Shown here: positions 26,506 to 36,271 of the stretch, in pieces
Position numbering within the stretch: position 1 is the stretch's first letter
Layout: every line of letters starts with the position of its first letter
NCBI RefSeq assembly: GCF_007065885.1
Contig: NZ_CP041409.1
Span: 930,001 to 994,000 of the forward strand
Direction: 5' to 3'
From: Altererythrobacter sp. TH136
GTDB lineage: Bacteria > Pseudomonadota > Alphaproteobacteria > Sphingomonadales > Sphingomonadaceae
DNA: 64,000 nt
The notes under the pieces: model-generated
What the model saw: the letters and a program-made list of their open reading frames with translations, nothing else
The model's database searches: none
Told to the model about the DNA's origin: nothing
Position numbers and translations under genes: made by a program

Positions 26506-28326
26506 TCAACCGGCTTTTGGATCGACCAGGCTGTCCGGGTTCGGCACGGACGACTTGGGCTGATCCAGCGGGCGAATGTGTACGTCGCGCAGCTGCCGGG
26601 ACGAGACTTCGCTGGGTGCGCCCATCATCAGGTCCTGAGCGCGCTGGTTCAGCGGAAAGGCGATCACTTCGCGGATGTTGGGCTCGTCTGCCAGCAGCAT
26701 GACGATACGGTCGATACCTGGAGCCGAGCCGCCGTGCGGCGGGGCACCGAGCTTGAATGCCTCGATCATGCCGGAGAAGTTCGTATCTACATCCTCGCGG
26801 CTGTAACCGGCGATCTCGAACGCCTTGTACATGATGTCGGGCCGGTGGTTCCGAATGGCGCCTGAGGACAGTTCGTAGCCGTTGCAGACGATGTCGTATT
26901 GCCAGGCGAGAATGTCGAGCGGGTCGCTGGTCTCCAGCGCCTCCATCTCACCCTGCGGCATCGAGAACGGGTTATGGCTGAAGTCGACCTTCTTGGCGTC
27001 CTCGTCATATTCGAACATCGGAAAATCGACGATCCAGCAGAAGTCGAACCGGTCCTGTGGGATCAGGCCAAGCTCCTCGCCCACCCGGGTCCGCGCGGCG
27101 CCGGCCAGCTTGGCCGCATCCTTCTCCTTGCCGGCAGCAAAGAACAGGCCGTCGTTCTCGCCCAACCCCAGTTCGGCATAAAGCGCCTCCATGCCCTCGG
27201 CGCCATGGTTCTTGGCGATCGGACCCCCGAACTCGCCACCCTTGCGGGTAACGTAGCCCAGGCCAGCGAACCCTTCGCGGCGGGCCCAGTCGTTCATCTC
27301 GTCGAAGAACTTGCGGCTTTTCTCGTGCGTCGCGGGCGCGGGGATCGCGCGGACCACGCCGCCGCTGCCGACGATCTTCTCGAACAGACCGAAGCCCGAA
27401 GTCGTGAAGTGGCGCGAGACATCAGCGATGATCAGCGGGTTGCGCAGGTCGGGTTTGTCGGTGCCGTACTTCAGCAACGCCTCACGGTACGGGATGCGCG
27501 GGAAGCTGCCCGCCGGCGTCACCGTCTTGCCGTTCGCGAACTCCTCGAACACGCCTGCGAGAACCGGCTCGATTGCCTGGAACACGTCTTCCTGGGTGAC
27601 GAAGCTCATCTCGAAGTCGAGCTGATAGAACTCGGGGCTGCGATCGGCGCGCAGATCCTCGTCACGGAAGCACGGCGCGATCTGGAAGTAACGATCAAAA
27701 CCGGCGACCATCAGCAGCTGCTTGAACATCTGCGGCGCCTGCGGAAGTGCATAGAAGCGGCCCGGGTGCAGCCTGCTCGGCACCAGGTAGTCGCGCGCGC
27801 CCTCGGGAGAGGATGCACCAAGGATGGGCGTCTGGAACTCGGTAAATCCGTTGTCGATCATGCGCCGCCGCAGCGAGGCGATCACGTTCGAACGCAGCAC
27901 GATGTTGGCGTGCACCCGCTCGCGGCGCAGATCGACGAACCGATATTTCAGGCGCGTCTCCTCCGGGTAGTCGTCAGCTGAATTGACGATCAGAGGCAAG
28001 TCTTCGGCCCGGCTCTGCACTGTCGCACCGCGCGCATAGACCTCGATCGCGCCGGTCGGCAGGTTGGGATTCACCGCCGCGTCGGCGCGCGATTTCACCG
28101 TGCCATCGATGGTGACCACTGATTCCAGCTTGAGCCGGTCGAGAACTCCCAGCGCCTCGCTGTCGCTATCGGCCACGATCTGGGTGATGCCGTAATGATC
28201 GCGCAGATCGACGAACAGCACGCCGCCGTGGTCACGCTTGTTGTGCACCCAGCCCGACAGGCGGACTGTCTCCCCCACGTCGGCCTTGGTCAGGGCGCCG
28301 CAGGTGTGAGTACGATAGGCGTGCAT
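26506..28326 (-). CDS. aspS: Aspartyl-tRNA synthetase
   Basis: A 606-residue class II synthetase of the bacterial type. The N-terminal OB fold binds the anticodon, motif 2 is in [10 protein letters not shown], a GAD insertion domain follows, and motif 3 is in GIDRIVMLL. It charges tRNA-Asp, and in many alphaproteobacteria also tRNA-Asn. Start ATG 28326 matches the family (MHAYRTH). It lies 87 bases upstream of acpP on the same strand. Confidence 0.97.
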   Translation of the reverse strand: MHAYRTHTCGALTKADVGETVRLSGWVHNKRDHGGVLFVDLRDHYGITQIVADSDSEALGVLDRLKLESVVTIDGTVKSRADAAVNPNLPTGAIEVYARGATVQSRAEDLPLIVNSADDYPEETRLKYRFVDLRRERVHANIVLRSNVIASLRRRMIDNGFTEFQTPILGASSPEGARDYLVPSRLHPGRFYALPQAPQMFKQLLMVAGFDRYFQIAPCFRDEDLRADRSPEFYQLDFEMSFVTQEDVFQAIEPVLAGVFEEFANGKTVTPAGSFPRIPYREALLKYGTDKPDLRNPLIIADVSRHFTTSGFGLFEKIVGSGGVVRAIPAPATHEKSRKFFDEMNDWARREGFAGLGYVTRKGGEFGGPIAKNHGAEGMEALYAELGLGENDGLFFAAGKEKDAAKLAGAARTRVGEELGLIPQDRFDFCWIVDFPMFEYDEDAKKVDFSHNPFSMPQGEMEALETSDPLDILAWQYDIVCNGYELSSGAIRNHRPDIMYKAFEIAGYSREDVDTNFSGMIEAFKLGAPPHGGSAPGIDRIVMLLADEPNIREVIAFPLNQRAQDLMMGAPSEVSSRQLRDVHIRPLDQPKSSVPNPDSLVDPKAG

Positions 28327-28491
28327 CTTAAGTTGTTCCAATTCCTGGGCGTTGAGGCTAGGGGCGCGTCGCGCGCGCATTCCATAGGCGGAAACGACGC
28401 GCGCTAACAGGGGAACGGCGGGGCTTTGTCAAGCAATGGCAGGGCGTCTCGGTCCCGGGGGCGGCACTCCGCTCAGCCCGAGAAAAGATTC

Positions 28492-29685
28492 ATGAAGATA
28501 CACGATCTTATTACCACTACCGACGTGCTCGCCGAACTGTGCGGGCGATTGGCGAAAAGCGATTTCGTCACCGTCGATACCGAATTTATGCGCGAGAATA
28601 CCTACTGGCCGGAGCTGTGCCTGGTGCAGATCGCCAATTCGGAAGAAGCGGCAGCGATTGATCCGCTGGCGCCCGGGATCGACCTCGCCCCGCTCCTCGA
28701 GTTGCTGTGCGACAACGAGGACGTGCTCAAGGTATTCCATGCCGGCGGGCAGGATGTGGAGATCGTCTACAACCTCACCGGCAAGACCCCGCACCCCATT
28801 TTCGACACCCAGATCGCGACGATGGCGATCAGCCAGTCCGAACAGATCGGTTACGCCAATCTGGTCGAGAGCTGGCTCGGCTTCACCGTCGACAAGGGCG
28901 CCCGGTTCACCGACTGGAGCCGACGCCCCTTGACCGACCGCCAGATCGAATACGCGATCGGCGACGTCACGCATCTCGCTGATATTTTCCCGCGAATCCT
29001 GAAAAAGCTGATCAAGACCGGCCGTGGATCGTGGCTAGATGCGGAGATGGAGAAGCTCGCCGACCCGGCCAATTACGCCAATGACGCGGACGCGGCGTGG
29101 GAGCGCATCCGCCCGCCCAGCCGTAACGCCGCGGTGCTCGGTCGGCTCAAGGCGCTTGCCGCCTGGCGTGAGCAGGAAGCGCAGCACAAGAACATTCCGC
29201 GCGGCCGGATCATGCGCGACGAGACCCTAGCCGATCTGGCAAGTCATGCTCCCAAGCAGCAAGGCGACCTGGTCAAGGTGCGCGGGCTGTCCGCGGCGTG
29301 GAAGGACAACGACATCGGCAAGCGGCTGATGAAGGTGATCGAGGGCGCGGCGCCGCTCTCCGCAGACGAGATGCCGGACAAACCGAAACGCGGGGCGCCG
29401 CTTGGCAAGGAGGGGGCCCTGGTGGCCGACCTGCTCAAGCTGCTGCTCAAGATTCGCAGTCGGGAAATCGATGTCGCTGCCCGGCTGTTGACCCGGAGCG
29501 ATGAAATGGAAGCGCTCGCCGCGGGGGTCCGCGACCTGCCGGTCCTGCAAGGCTGGCGCTATGAAGTATTCGGCAAGGACGCGCTTGAGCTGGTGGAAGG
29601 GCGACTAGGCTTCGGGGTCGAGAGCGGGCGCCTGAAGATGACCCGCATCCAGGACCCGGTACCCGGGGCGCCGACGGCGGAGTGA
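28492..29685 (+). CDS. rnd: Ribonuclease D
   Basis: A 397-residue 3'-5' exonuclease for tRNA and stable RNA maturation. The DEDD residues are in DTEFMRENTYWP, the FDTQIA stretch and the later YAIGDVTHL. An HRDC domain follows at about 205-285. The start ATG 28492 follows GAAAAGA. Its stop is overlapped by the GTG of oxyR, so the two are coupled. Confidence 0.94.
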   Translation: MKIHDLITTTDVLAELCGRLAKSDFVTVDTEFMRENTYWPELCLVQIANSEEAAAIDPLAPGIDLAPLLELLCDNEDVLKVFHAGGQDVEIVYNLTGKTPHPIFDTQIATMAISQSEQIGYANLVESWLGFTVDKGARFTDWSRRPLTDRQIEYAIGDVTHLADIFPRILKKLIKTGRGSWLDAEMEKLADPANYANDADAAWERIRPPSRNAAVLGRLKALAAWREQEAQHKNIPRGRIMRDETLADLASHAPKQQGDLVKVRGLSAAWKDNDIGKRLMKVIEGAAPLSADEMPDKPKRGAPLGKEGALVADLLKLLLKIRSREIDVAARLLTRSDEMEALAAGVRDLPVLQGWRYEVFGKDALELVEGRLGFGVESGRLKMTRIQDPVPGAPTAE

Positions 29686-30578
29686 GCACGTACCTTCCCA
29701 CCATAAAGCAGCTACAATACCTCGTCGCGCTTCACGAGCACGGCCACTTCGGGCGCGCGGCTGAGGCGAGTTTCGTCTCCCAGTCGACGCTGTCAGCCGG
29801 AATCCGCGAGCTTGAATCGCTCCTCGGTGTAACGCTGGTCGAGCGCAGCCGGCGGGTGGTGCGTTTCACGCCCTTGGGCGAACAGGTGGTCGCCAAGGCA
29901 CACCGGCTGCTGCGTGAGGCGGAGGAACTGTCAGATCTCGTGCAGGCCAGCGGGAAGCCGCTCTCGGGCGAACTCAGGATGAGCGTGATCCCGACCATCG
30001 CGCCCTTCCTGCTACCCCGCATGCTGCCCCGACTGCGGCGCGAACGTCCCGCGCTCAAGTTGTTCCTGCGGGAGGAGACGACCGGCGACGCGCTCGAAAG
30101 CCTTCACCACGGCCGCGCGGATTGCGTGCTGCTTGCGCTACCCTACGCGACGGGGGAGATCGAAAGCGCGCACATCGCTGACGACCGGATTTTCGTGGCC
30201 TTTCCGAAGAATGATCCACGCGACCCGCCGGCGGAGATACCGCCAGCAATGGTCGACGATGCGCGACTGCTGCTGCTGGAGGATGGACATTGCTTGCGCG
30301 ATCACGCGCTCGCCGCGTGCAACCGTCCCGAACTGCGCGCGAATGCGACCATGATCGGCACCTCGCTGCATACCCTCGTGCAGATGGTGGACAACGGCCT
30401 GGGCCTGACGATGCTGCCCGAAATGGCGATCGATGCGGGCATCCTGCACGAGACCGACGTCGTCGCCCGGCCCCTGAAGGGAAAGTCGGCCAAGCGCGAG
30501 ATCGCGCTGGTTTGGCGCAAGAACAGCCCTCGCGCGGAGGAGTTCAGGCTGCTGGCCGAGGAGCTGCGGGCAGGCTGA
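29682..30578 (+). CDS. oxyR: Hydrogen peroxide regulator OxyR (LysR family)
   Basis: A 298-residue LysR regulator. The N-terminal helix-turn-helix (HFGRAAEASFVSQSTLSAG) is followed by a redox domain with Cys204 and Cys213 in GHCLRDHALAAC, matching the disulfide pair Cys199/Cys208 of E. coli OxyR. Peroxide forms the disulfide and activates antioxidant genes. It starts at a GTG that overlaps the rnd stop (GTGA). Target genes such as katG or ahpC are not next to it. Confidence 0.93.
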   Translation: MSTYLPTIKQLQYLVALHEHGHFGRAAEASFVSQSTLSAGIRELESLLGVTLVERSRRVVRFTPLGEQVVAKAHRLLREAEELSDLVQASGKPLSGELRMSVIPTIAPFLLPRMLPRLRRERPALKLFLREETTGDALESLHHGRADCVLLALPYATGEIESAHIADDRIFVAFPKNDPRDPPAEIPPAMVDDARLLLLEDGHCLRDHALAACNRPELRANATMIGTSLHTLVQMVDNGLGLTMLPEMAIDAGILHETDVVARPLKGKSAKREIALVWRKNSPRAEEFRLLAEELRAG

Positions 30579-30601
30579 ACTCTCGCAAACTCACCGGAGC
30601 G

Positions 30602-31207
30602 CTAGTCCATGTGTTTGATGCCCACGCGCATATAGTCCCACCCGGTTATCAGCGTGAGCACTGCGGCCGCCCACAAGCTCGCAAGTCCGACCAGATGAAC
30701 CCATTGATCGGCCAGGGGACCGCAATCGCCGCGCATAACGCAGGGAGCGCCGTGCACAGCCCCGCCCAGGATCAGCGCCCCTAGGCTGACGAGCTGAAAG
30801 GTCGTCTTCCACTTGGCCAGCCTGGACACCGGGATCGACACTTTCAGCGGTCCCAGAAATTCGCGCAAGCCCGACACCGCGATCTCGCGCACCAGAATGA
30901 TGAGGCCAGCGATGACGTGCAGGTCGCCCACATACGGTCCGCGCATGTAGCCTTGCGCGGCGAGCACCAGGATCACCGCCGCCACCATGATCTTGTCCGC
31001 GATCGGATCGAGGAACTGGCCCAGTTTGCTGACCGTGCCCTGCGCGCGCGCCAGATAGCCATCGAGATAATCGGTGAAGCCGATTACGCAGTAGACGACG
31101 AAACCGATCGCGTAGCCCAGCCTCCAGTCAGGCCACCACAGCAAGAACGCGAGTAACGGGACCGCGAAGATGCGGCTCAAGGTGAGCAGGTTGGGCAAGG
31201 TCAGCAT
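30602..31207 (-). CDS. pgsA: CDP-diacylglycerol-glycerol-3-phosphate 3-phosphatidyltransferase
   Basis: A 201-residue membrane enzyme that makes phosphatidylglycerol phosphate. The CDP-alcohol phosphatidyltransferase motif D-x2-DG-x2-AR-x8-G-x3-D-x3-D is present at about residues 45-71. Several membrane helices are visible. The start ATG 31207 (MLTLPNLLTLSR) is chosen by homology. It is convergent with oxyR. Confidence 0.94.
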   Translation of the reverse strand: MLTLPNLLTLSRIFAVPLLAFLLWWPDWRLGYAIGFVVYCVIGFTDYLDGYLARAQGTVSKLGQFLDPIADKIMVAAVILVLAAQGYMRGPYVGDLHVIAGLIILVREIAVSGLREFLGPLKVSIPVSRLAKWKTTFQLVSLGALILGGAVHGAPCVMRGDCGPLADQWVHLVGLASLWAAAVLTLITGWDYMRVGIKHMD

Positions 31208-31317
31208 GCGCCATCGTCCGTAGACCAGCGAGCCGCGGTGCAAAAGTGTCCTTTGGCCTTGTGACCTGAGCGCGAGGCGCTAGACCCCTGCTCCGGAGCG
31301 GCAATCTCGGGACCTGC

Positions 31318-32625
31318 ATGACTGTTTCCACGCACATGCTCCGGCGCCGGCGCTTCCTGCCGCTATTCATCACCCAGCTGCTCGGCGCCTTCAACGACAA
31401 CCTTTACAAGACCGCGATGGTGCTGTTCGTCGTGTACAGCATCTACAATTCCGAAGAGGCGGAGGGAATGTTCAGCGCGGTCGCATCGGCCGTCTTCATC
31501 ATTCCGTTCTTCCTGTTGTCAGCCCTCGCTGGCCAGCTTGCCGACATGCGCGACAAGGCCCGCATCATCCGCATCGTGAAAGCTTGCGAGATCGCCATCA
31601 TGGGCGTGGGCGCCGTGGGCCTGCTGCTCGCGTGGAAGGGTATCCAGGTCCAAGCAGTGTCCATCCCGCTGCTGATGGTGGCGTTGTTTGCGATGGGAGT
31701 GCATTCGACCTTCTTCGGTCCGATCAAATACGCGATTCTGCCGCAGCATTTGGAAGAGCACGAGGTCCTGGCGGGAACCGGACTGGTGGAAGCCGGCACC
31801 TATATTGCCATCCTGTTCGGAACGATCCTGGCCGGATGGATCCCGGTGGAAGCGGCTGCGGCTTGCGTAGTTGTTACCGCCATCATCGGCTACCTGGCAG
31901 CACGTCAGGTGCCCGAAGCGCCAGCGCAGGGCGAAGTCGAACCGCTCGATTACCACGTCGTGCGCAGTTCCATCGCGCTGGTTCGCAATACCAGCCACGA
32001 TCGTCGGGTGTTCCTCGCGATCATGGCCATCAGCTTCTTCTGGACCATTGGTGCGGTGCTGTTCATCCAGTTTCCCCCGCTGGTGAAGAACGTGCTCACC
32101 GCCAGCAAGGAGGTCGCCAGCCTGTTCTTGGTGATCTTCTCGATCGGCGTGGCGATCGGCTCGGTCTCGGTCAACGCGCTGCTCAAGGGGACGGTTTCGG
32201 CACGCTATTCACCCGTATCGGTCCTGATGATGGGCGCGTTCGTGCTGGCGTTCTATCTACTGTGCCGGGGGTGGACGGCTGAGCCTGTCGGCACGTTGCT
32301 CAATGTCGGGGAGTTCGTGTCGCATTCGCTCGCGATCCCGCTGCTGCTGAGCCTGCTGGGCATCGCAATCGCCGGCGGCATGTTTGTCGTTCCGCTCTAT
32401 GCGTTCCTGACGACGTTCGTGCCCAAGACCCAGACAGCGCGAACAATCGCGGCAAACAACATCGTCAATTCGGGTGCCATGGTCGCCGGCTCGCTGCTGG
32501 CCGCCGGACTTACCGCAGCCGGACTCGACATCGTGCATCACCTGCTTCTGAGCGCGGCGATGTGCGTCGTATCTGCCTGGCTAGGCTTGCTTTTATTACG
32601 GGCGGAACGCGCCGCCCGGACCTAG
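31318..32625 (+). CDS. MFS carrier of the lysophospholipid transporter (LplT-like) group
   Basis: A 435-residue protein with about 12 membrane helices. QLLGAFNDNLYKTA in helix 1 is the group signature, followed by LADMRDKARIIR in the loop after helix 2 and FGPIKYAILP. Related carriers flip lysophospholipids inward for re-acylation, often fused to or beside an acyltransferase, which is missing here. It diverges from pgsA, another phospholipid gene. Confidence 0.85.
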   Translation: MTVSTHMLRRRRFLPLFITQLLGAFNDNLYKTAMVLFVVYSIYNSEEAEGMFSAVASAVFIIPFFLLSALAGQLADMRDKARIIRIVKACEIAIMGVGAVGLLLAWKGIQVQAVSIPLLMVALFAMGVHSTFFGPIKYAILPQHLEEHEVLAGTGLVEAGTYIAILFGTILAGWIPVEAAAACVVVTAIIGYLAARQVPEAPAQGEVEPLDYHVVRSSIALVRNTSHDRRVFLAIMAISFFWTIGAVLFIQFPPLVKNVLTASKEVASLFLVIFSIGVAIGSVSVNALLKGTVSARYSPVSVLMMGAFVLAFYLLCRGWTAEPVGTLLNVGEFVSHSLAIPLLLSLLGIAIAGGMFVVPLYAFLTTFVPKTQTARTIAANNIVNSGAMVAGSLLAAGLTAAGLDIVHHLLLSAAMCVVSAWLGLLLLRAERAART

Positions 32626-32702
32626 ACGATGAACACCGCCACGGCCGCCAGGCAAGCGAAGTAAGCACCGACGAAACCCTGCACGTCATCGCGGGAGATC
32701 AC
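32622..32702 (-). CDS. Tentative 26-residue hydrophobic peptide
   Basis: A GTG-started frame of 26 codons encoding a short charged head (SRDDVQ) and one membrane-length helix (FVGAYFACLAAVAVFIV). It overlaps the carrier stop by 4 bases on the opposite strand. No good ribosome site is seen. The clean head-plus-helix design suggests a small membrane protein, but a chance frame is possible. Confidence 0.3.
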   Translation of the reverse strand: MISRDDVQGFVGAYFACLAAVAVFIV

Positions 32703-32978
32703 CCATGACGGGCGTGTCTCCACGACGGGACCGCCTCGGCAGACGTGCGGCGGGAGTGAAGCCCGGAACGGATGCCGGGCCGATTCATCGGTAAGAACAA
32801 GGGAGCGTCGCATGATGAAGGTGTTAACGGCACGGAAACCATTACGCTCCTTGCAATCTGGGGGCTGTCGCGCTGCGGGACGTTAAGCGTGTTCGTTGAC
32901 CAAGCGTCACGATCGTCCACAGCAAAAAGGCCACCCAATCATGGGTGGCCCTTGCAATATATTCGGGTTCGAAAGTGG
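32703..32978. other. Intergenic region before csbD
   Basis: With the tentative peptide, 353 bases lie between the carrier and csbD. A 24-codon ORF on the + strand at about 32812-32886 follows a strong AAGGGAG site and could be a leader or small peptide. The csbD terminator is at 32924-32950. Nothing else is recognised. Confidence 0.4.
32924..32950 (-). terminator. Rho-independent terminator of csbD
   Basis: A perfect 9-base-pair stem (32929-32937 with 32942-32950) and a 4-base loop, followed on the minus strand by five T. It lies 28 bases after the csbD stop and is the clearest intrinsic terminator in the window. Confidence 0.88.
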
Positions 32979-33149
32979 CTAGACCTTGTCGCCAAGGATG
33001 CCCTTCACTTCGCCCTTCAGGTTCTGGCCTTCGCCTTTGCGCTCCTGCGCGTGACCTTCGGCGCGCGTTTCGGCATCGCTCGACATCTGCTTCGCGTTGC
33101 CGGCGATCTCGTTACCGATGCCCTTGGCCTTGTCTTTCAGTTCGCCCAT
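32979..33149 (-). CDS. CsbD-family stress protein
   Basis: A 56-residue hydrophilic protein beginning MGELKDKAKGIGNEIAG with Lys/Glu/Gly-rich repeats, typical of CsbD. The ATG 33149 follows GGAGAAG. Family members are induced by general stress, but their biochemical role is unknown. A terminator follows directly. Confidence 0.88.
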   Translation of the reverse strand: MGELKDKAKGIGNEIAGNAKQMSSDAETRAEGHAQERKGEGQNLKGEVKGILGDKV

Positions 33150-33229
33150 CTGGCTTCTCCTCGAGTATGTTCGACGGCTCAGCGCCGCCATCACCAACTC
33201 AACGGATGGGCACGGCAGAGCGTTCCGAT

Positions 33230-33643
33230 TTAACCTTCGCCCATCGTCAGGATCTGCTCCCACTCCTCCGGTTCAAGCTCCGCGACGGAGAGCCGCGACT
33301 GGCGGATGATCTCACTCTCGCCAAGGGCCGGTTCGCTCTTGATGCTTGCAAGCGTGACAGGAGAGGCAAGCTTGCTGACCGGCCTGACTTTCACCGCAAC
33401 CCACTTGCCCGTATCGTCAGTGGGATCAGGAATGGCGGCATGGCTGATCTCGACGATCCCGACGACCTCCTTGCCGATGTTCGAATGGTAGAAAAAGGCG
33501 CGGTCGCCCACTTTCATCGCGGCAAGGTTGTTGCGCGCGCGGTAGTTGCGGACGCCGTCCCACGTCCCCTCTCCCTCGGTGACCAGGTCATCCCAGCTGT
33601 ATACGTCGGGTTCCGACTTCATCAGCCAATACCGGCGCGCCAT
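33230..33643 (-). CDS. EVE-domain protein
   Basis: A 137-residue PUA-like EVE protein. WLMKSEPDVYSWDDL at the start, VRNYRARNNLAAMKVGD and FYHSN form the pocket that in relatives binds modified bases. The ATG 33643 follows GGAGGA. Possible roles include recognition of modified DNA or RNA. Confidence 0.9.
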   Translation of the reverse strand: MARRYWLMKSEPDVYSWDDLVTEGEGTWDGVRNYRARNNLAAMKVGDRAFFYHSNIGKEVVGIVEISHAAIPDPTDDTGKWVAVKVRPVSKLASPVTLASIKSEPALGESEIIRQSRLSVAELEPEEWEQILTMGEG

Positions 33644-33736
33644 GTCTCGATCTTCCTCCGCAAACGGGCGCAAGCAGCCTTAACCCGATTTTCAATCTCT
33701 TAGGGGATAGCCGGAGCTTCGCAACGACGGGGGTTC

Positions 33737-35407
33737 TTGTTGCCTGGCTCTAACGCCAACGCTGGTCAATCGCCATCGCACGCGCCCAAGATGGGCCGTG
33801 CGGAGCGTGATCTGGTCGCGCTCGGCATCGCGACTGCCGCGATCCTCCTGTTTGTCGGCACCGGCGGGATGGTCGTGCCGCAGGTCATCCACGCATGGCT
33901 GGGGGGCGGCAAGACGCCCGATCCGCTGCTGGTGTCCACCCTGCTGCTCAATATCGCGCTCGTGATCTTTGGCTGGCGCCGTTATGCGGAACTCACTTCC
34001 GAGATCGCCGAGCGCCGGAAGGCCGAGGAAATCGCCCGCCAGCTTTCCGAAATCGATCCGCTGACGGGCACGCTCAACCGGCGCAGCATCGGCCCGGCTA
34101 CCGATCAATTGCTCACCGACGCACATGCCAGCGGGCGCCTCGCCGCTTTCGTGATGGTCGATCTGGACAACTTCAAGCTCGTCAACGATCTCAACGGGCA
34201 CCTGGCGGGCGACGCCCTGCTTAAGCTGACTGCCGAGCGTATCCGGGCATTGCTGCCCAAGGATGCGCTCCTGGCGAGGCTGGGCGGGGACGAGTTCGCC
34301 TGCGTGGTGCCGTACGACGCCCGCAACCCCGATCGCATCGACCAGTTCGCCAGCCTGCTGATCGAGAGGGTGTCGCAGCCGTCGGAGTTCAACGGGCTTA
34401 CTTTCGAAGTCACCGTGTCGGTCGGCATGGCGGCGGACATCCCGGGCCGAGCTCAGGGATCGCCGGTGCCGACTGACGCACAGACGCTGATCCATCGCGC
34501 CGACATCGCGATGTATCACGCCAAGAAACAGGGCAAGAACCGTTACTTTTGGTTCGAAGAGGCGATGGAGAGTGAACTGCGCTTCCGCAGCGAGCTCGAA
34601 ACCGGCATCCGCCGCGGTATTCCGCGAGGCGAATTCGTCCCATTCTACGAACAGCAGATCGATCTTGCGACGGGGGAATTGACCGGCTTCGAGATGCTGG
34701 CCCGCTGGCGATCGCCGACGCTCAGCACGGTCAGCCCCGAAATCTTCATCCCCATTGCCGAGGAAATCGGCCTGATCGGCGAGCTAAGCGAGAACCTGAT
34801 CGAACAGGCGCTCGAGGATGCCAAGGAGTGGGATCCCAAGCTTTCACTATCGATCAATATCTCGCCGGTGCAGCTGCGCGATCCTTGGTTTTCGCAAAAG
34901 CTGTTGCAGATGCTGGTACGCCATAGCTTCCCCCCGCAGCGGCTCGATATCGAGATTACCGAAAGCTGCCTGCACGAGAACATCGGCCTTGTCCGCTCGA
35001 TCATCACGTCGCTGCGCAACCAGGGCGTCACCATCAGCCTGGACGATTTCGGCACCGGATTTTCCAGTCTGGCGCAGCTTCGCTCGCTGCCGTTCGATCG
35101 GCTCAAGATCGACCGGAGCTTTGTCTCGGAACTCAAGGACGGCGAAGACAGCGACAAGCTGGTCCAGGCGATAGTCTCGCTGGGCGACGGGCTGGAACTG
35201 CCGATGACCGCCGAGGGCATCGAGGATCCGACGATCCTCACCAAGTTGCAGAAGATGGGCGAATTGAAGGGCCAGGGCTATCTCTATGGCCGGCCCGAGG
35301 ATGCTGGCGCGGTGCGCGCCCGCCTGGCATCGGCGGGACTGCTCGCCGCGCGGGCTGCTCCTGATGGCGAGTGCGTGCTGACTGACGGCCGACGAGCCGC
35401 GGGCTAA
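33737..35407 (+). CDS. Membrane GGDEF-EAL protein
   Basis: A 556-residue protein with two N-terminal membrane helices (about 27-75), a GGDEF domain with intact GGDEF near residue 184, and an EAL domain. In the EAL part the signature is EML, but NISPVQ, EITES, DDFGTGFSS, KIDRSF and AEGIED are present, so phosphodiesterase activity is still likely. No RxxD inhibitory site precedes GGDEF. It makes or breaks cyclic di-GMP. The start is uncertain: TTG 33737 after GGGGG, or ATG 33791. Confidence 0.9.
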   Translation: MLPGSNANAGQSPSHAPKMGRAERDLVALGIATAAILLFVGTGGMVVPQVIHAWLGGGKTPDPLLVSTLLLNIALVIFGWRRYAELTSEIAERRKAEEIARQLSEIDPLTGTLNRRSIGPATDQLLTDAHASGRLAAFVMVDLDNFKLVNDLNGHLAGDALLKLTAERIRALLPKDALLARLGGDEFACVVPYDARNPDRIDQFASLLIERVSQPSEFNGLTFEVTVSVGMAADIPGRAQGSPVPTDAQTLIHRADIAMYHAKKQGKNRYFWFEEAMESELRFRSELETGIRRGIPRGEFVPFYEQQIDLATGELTGFEMLARWRSPTLSTVSPEIFIPIAEEIGLIGELSENLIEQALEDAKEWDPKLSLSINISPVQLRDPWFSQKLLQMLVRHSFPPQRLDIEITESCLHENIGLVRSIITSLRNQGVTISLDDFGTGFSSLAQLRSLPFDRLKIDRSFVSELKDGEDSDKLVQAIVSLGDGLELPMTAEGIEDPTILTKLQKMGELKGQGYLYGRPEDAGAVRARLASAGLLAARAAPDGECVLTDGRRAAG

Positions 35408-35458
35408 TCGTCCTCGCCACTGGACGCCGCCGCCGCCCCCGCATAGAGCCCGCGCGCG

Positions 35459-36271
35459 ATGCGGGTACCCTTCGTCAAGATGCACGGCCTCGGCAACGAC
35501 TTCGTCGTGATGGATGGCCGGAGCGAGCCGCTGCCGCCGGTCACCGCCGGGCAAGCGGCCGCGCTGGCGGATCGGCGCACCGGGATCGGCTGCGACCAGC
35601 TCATCCTCCTGGAACCGTCCAACATCGCGGATTTCCGCATGCGCATCTTCAACGCGGACGGCAGCGAGGTGGAGGCGTGCGGCAACGCCAGCCGGGCGGT
35701 GGCGCTGCTTCAAGGCAGTGCAGCGCGCGTGGAGACGTCCGGCGGCACGATCGCCCTTGCCCCGACTGACGGCGGCGCCCGCGTCGACATGGGTGAGCCG
35801 CGCTTCTCCTGGGAATCGATCCCCCTTGCATACGCGATGGATACGCTGACCATGCCTGTCTCGTGGGAGGACCTCGAGACGCCATCTGCCGTCAGCGTGG
35901 GCAACCCTCACGTGGTGTTCTTCGTGCCCGATCTGGAGCAGGTCCCGCTGGAACGGCTGGGACCGGAGATCGAGCGCGATCCGCTGTTTCCGGAACGGAT
36001 CAACGTGAACGTGGCGCAGATCACCGGGCCGAATTCCATCCTGCTCACGGTCTGGGAACGCGGCGCCGGTCTGACTCGCGCCTGCGGGACCGGTGCCTGC
36101 GCTACCACGGTTGCGGCCATCCGCCGGCGCTTGATCGCGGGGCGGTCCGCCAGCGTGACCCTCCCCGGGGGCACGCTCGAGATCGAATGGACCGACGCGA
36201 ACCGGATCATCATGACAGGCCCGGCGGCGGAAAGCTTCCGCGGCACATTCGACTGGGCCACGTTCGCATGA
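35459..36271 (+). CDS. dapF: Diaminopimelate epimerase
   Basis: A 270-residue enzyme interconverting LL- and meso-diaminopimelate for lysine and peptidoglycan. The two catalytic Cys lie in EACGN (Cys74) and in RACGTGAC near residue 217; HGLGNDF is at the start. It overlaps mtaB by ATGA and heads dapF-mtaB-ftsY-yciB. Confidence 0.96.
   Translation: MRVPFVKMHGLGNDFVVMDGRSEPLPPVTAGQAAALADRRTGIGCDQLILLEPSNIADFRMRIFNADGSEVEACGNASRAVALLQGSAARVETSGGTIALAPTDGGARVDMGEPRFSWESIPLAYAMDTLTMPVSWEDLETPSAVSVGNPHVVFFVPDLEQVPLERLGPEIERDPLFPERINVNVAQITGPNSILLTVWERGAGLTRACGTGACATTVAAIRRRLIAGRSASVTLPGGTLEIEWTDANRIIMTGPAAESFRGTFDWATFA

Noticed and set aside
32812-32886. 24-codon ORF with a strong AAGGGAG ribosome site
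   Set aside because: Too short and without a membrane helix or conserved pattern; mentioned only in the gap entry.
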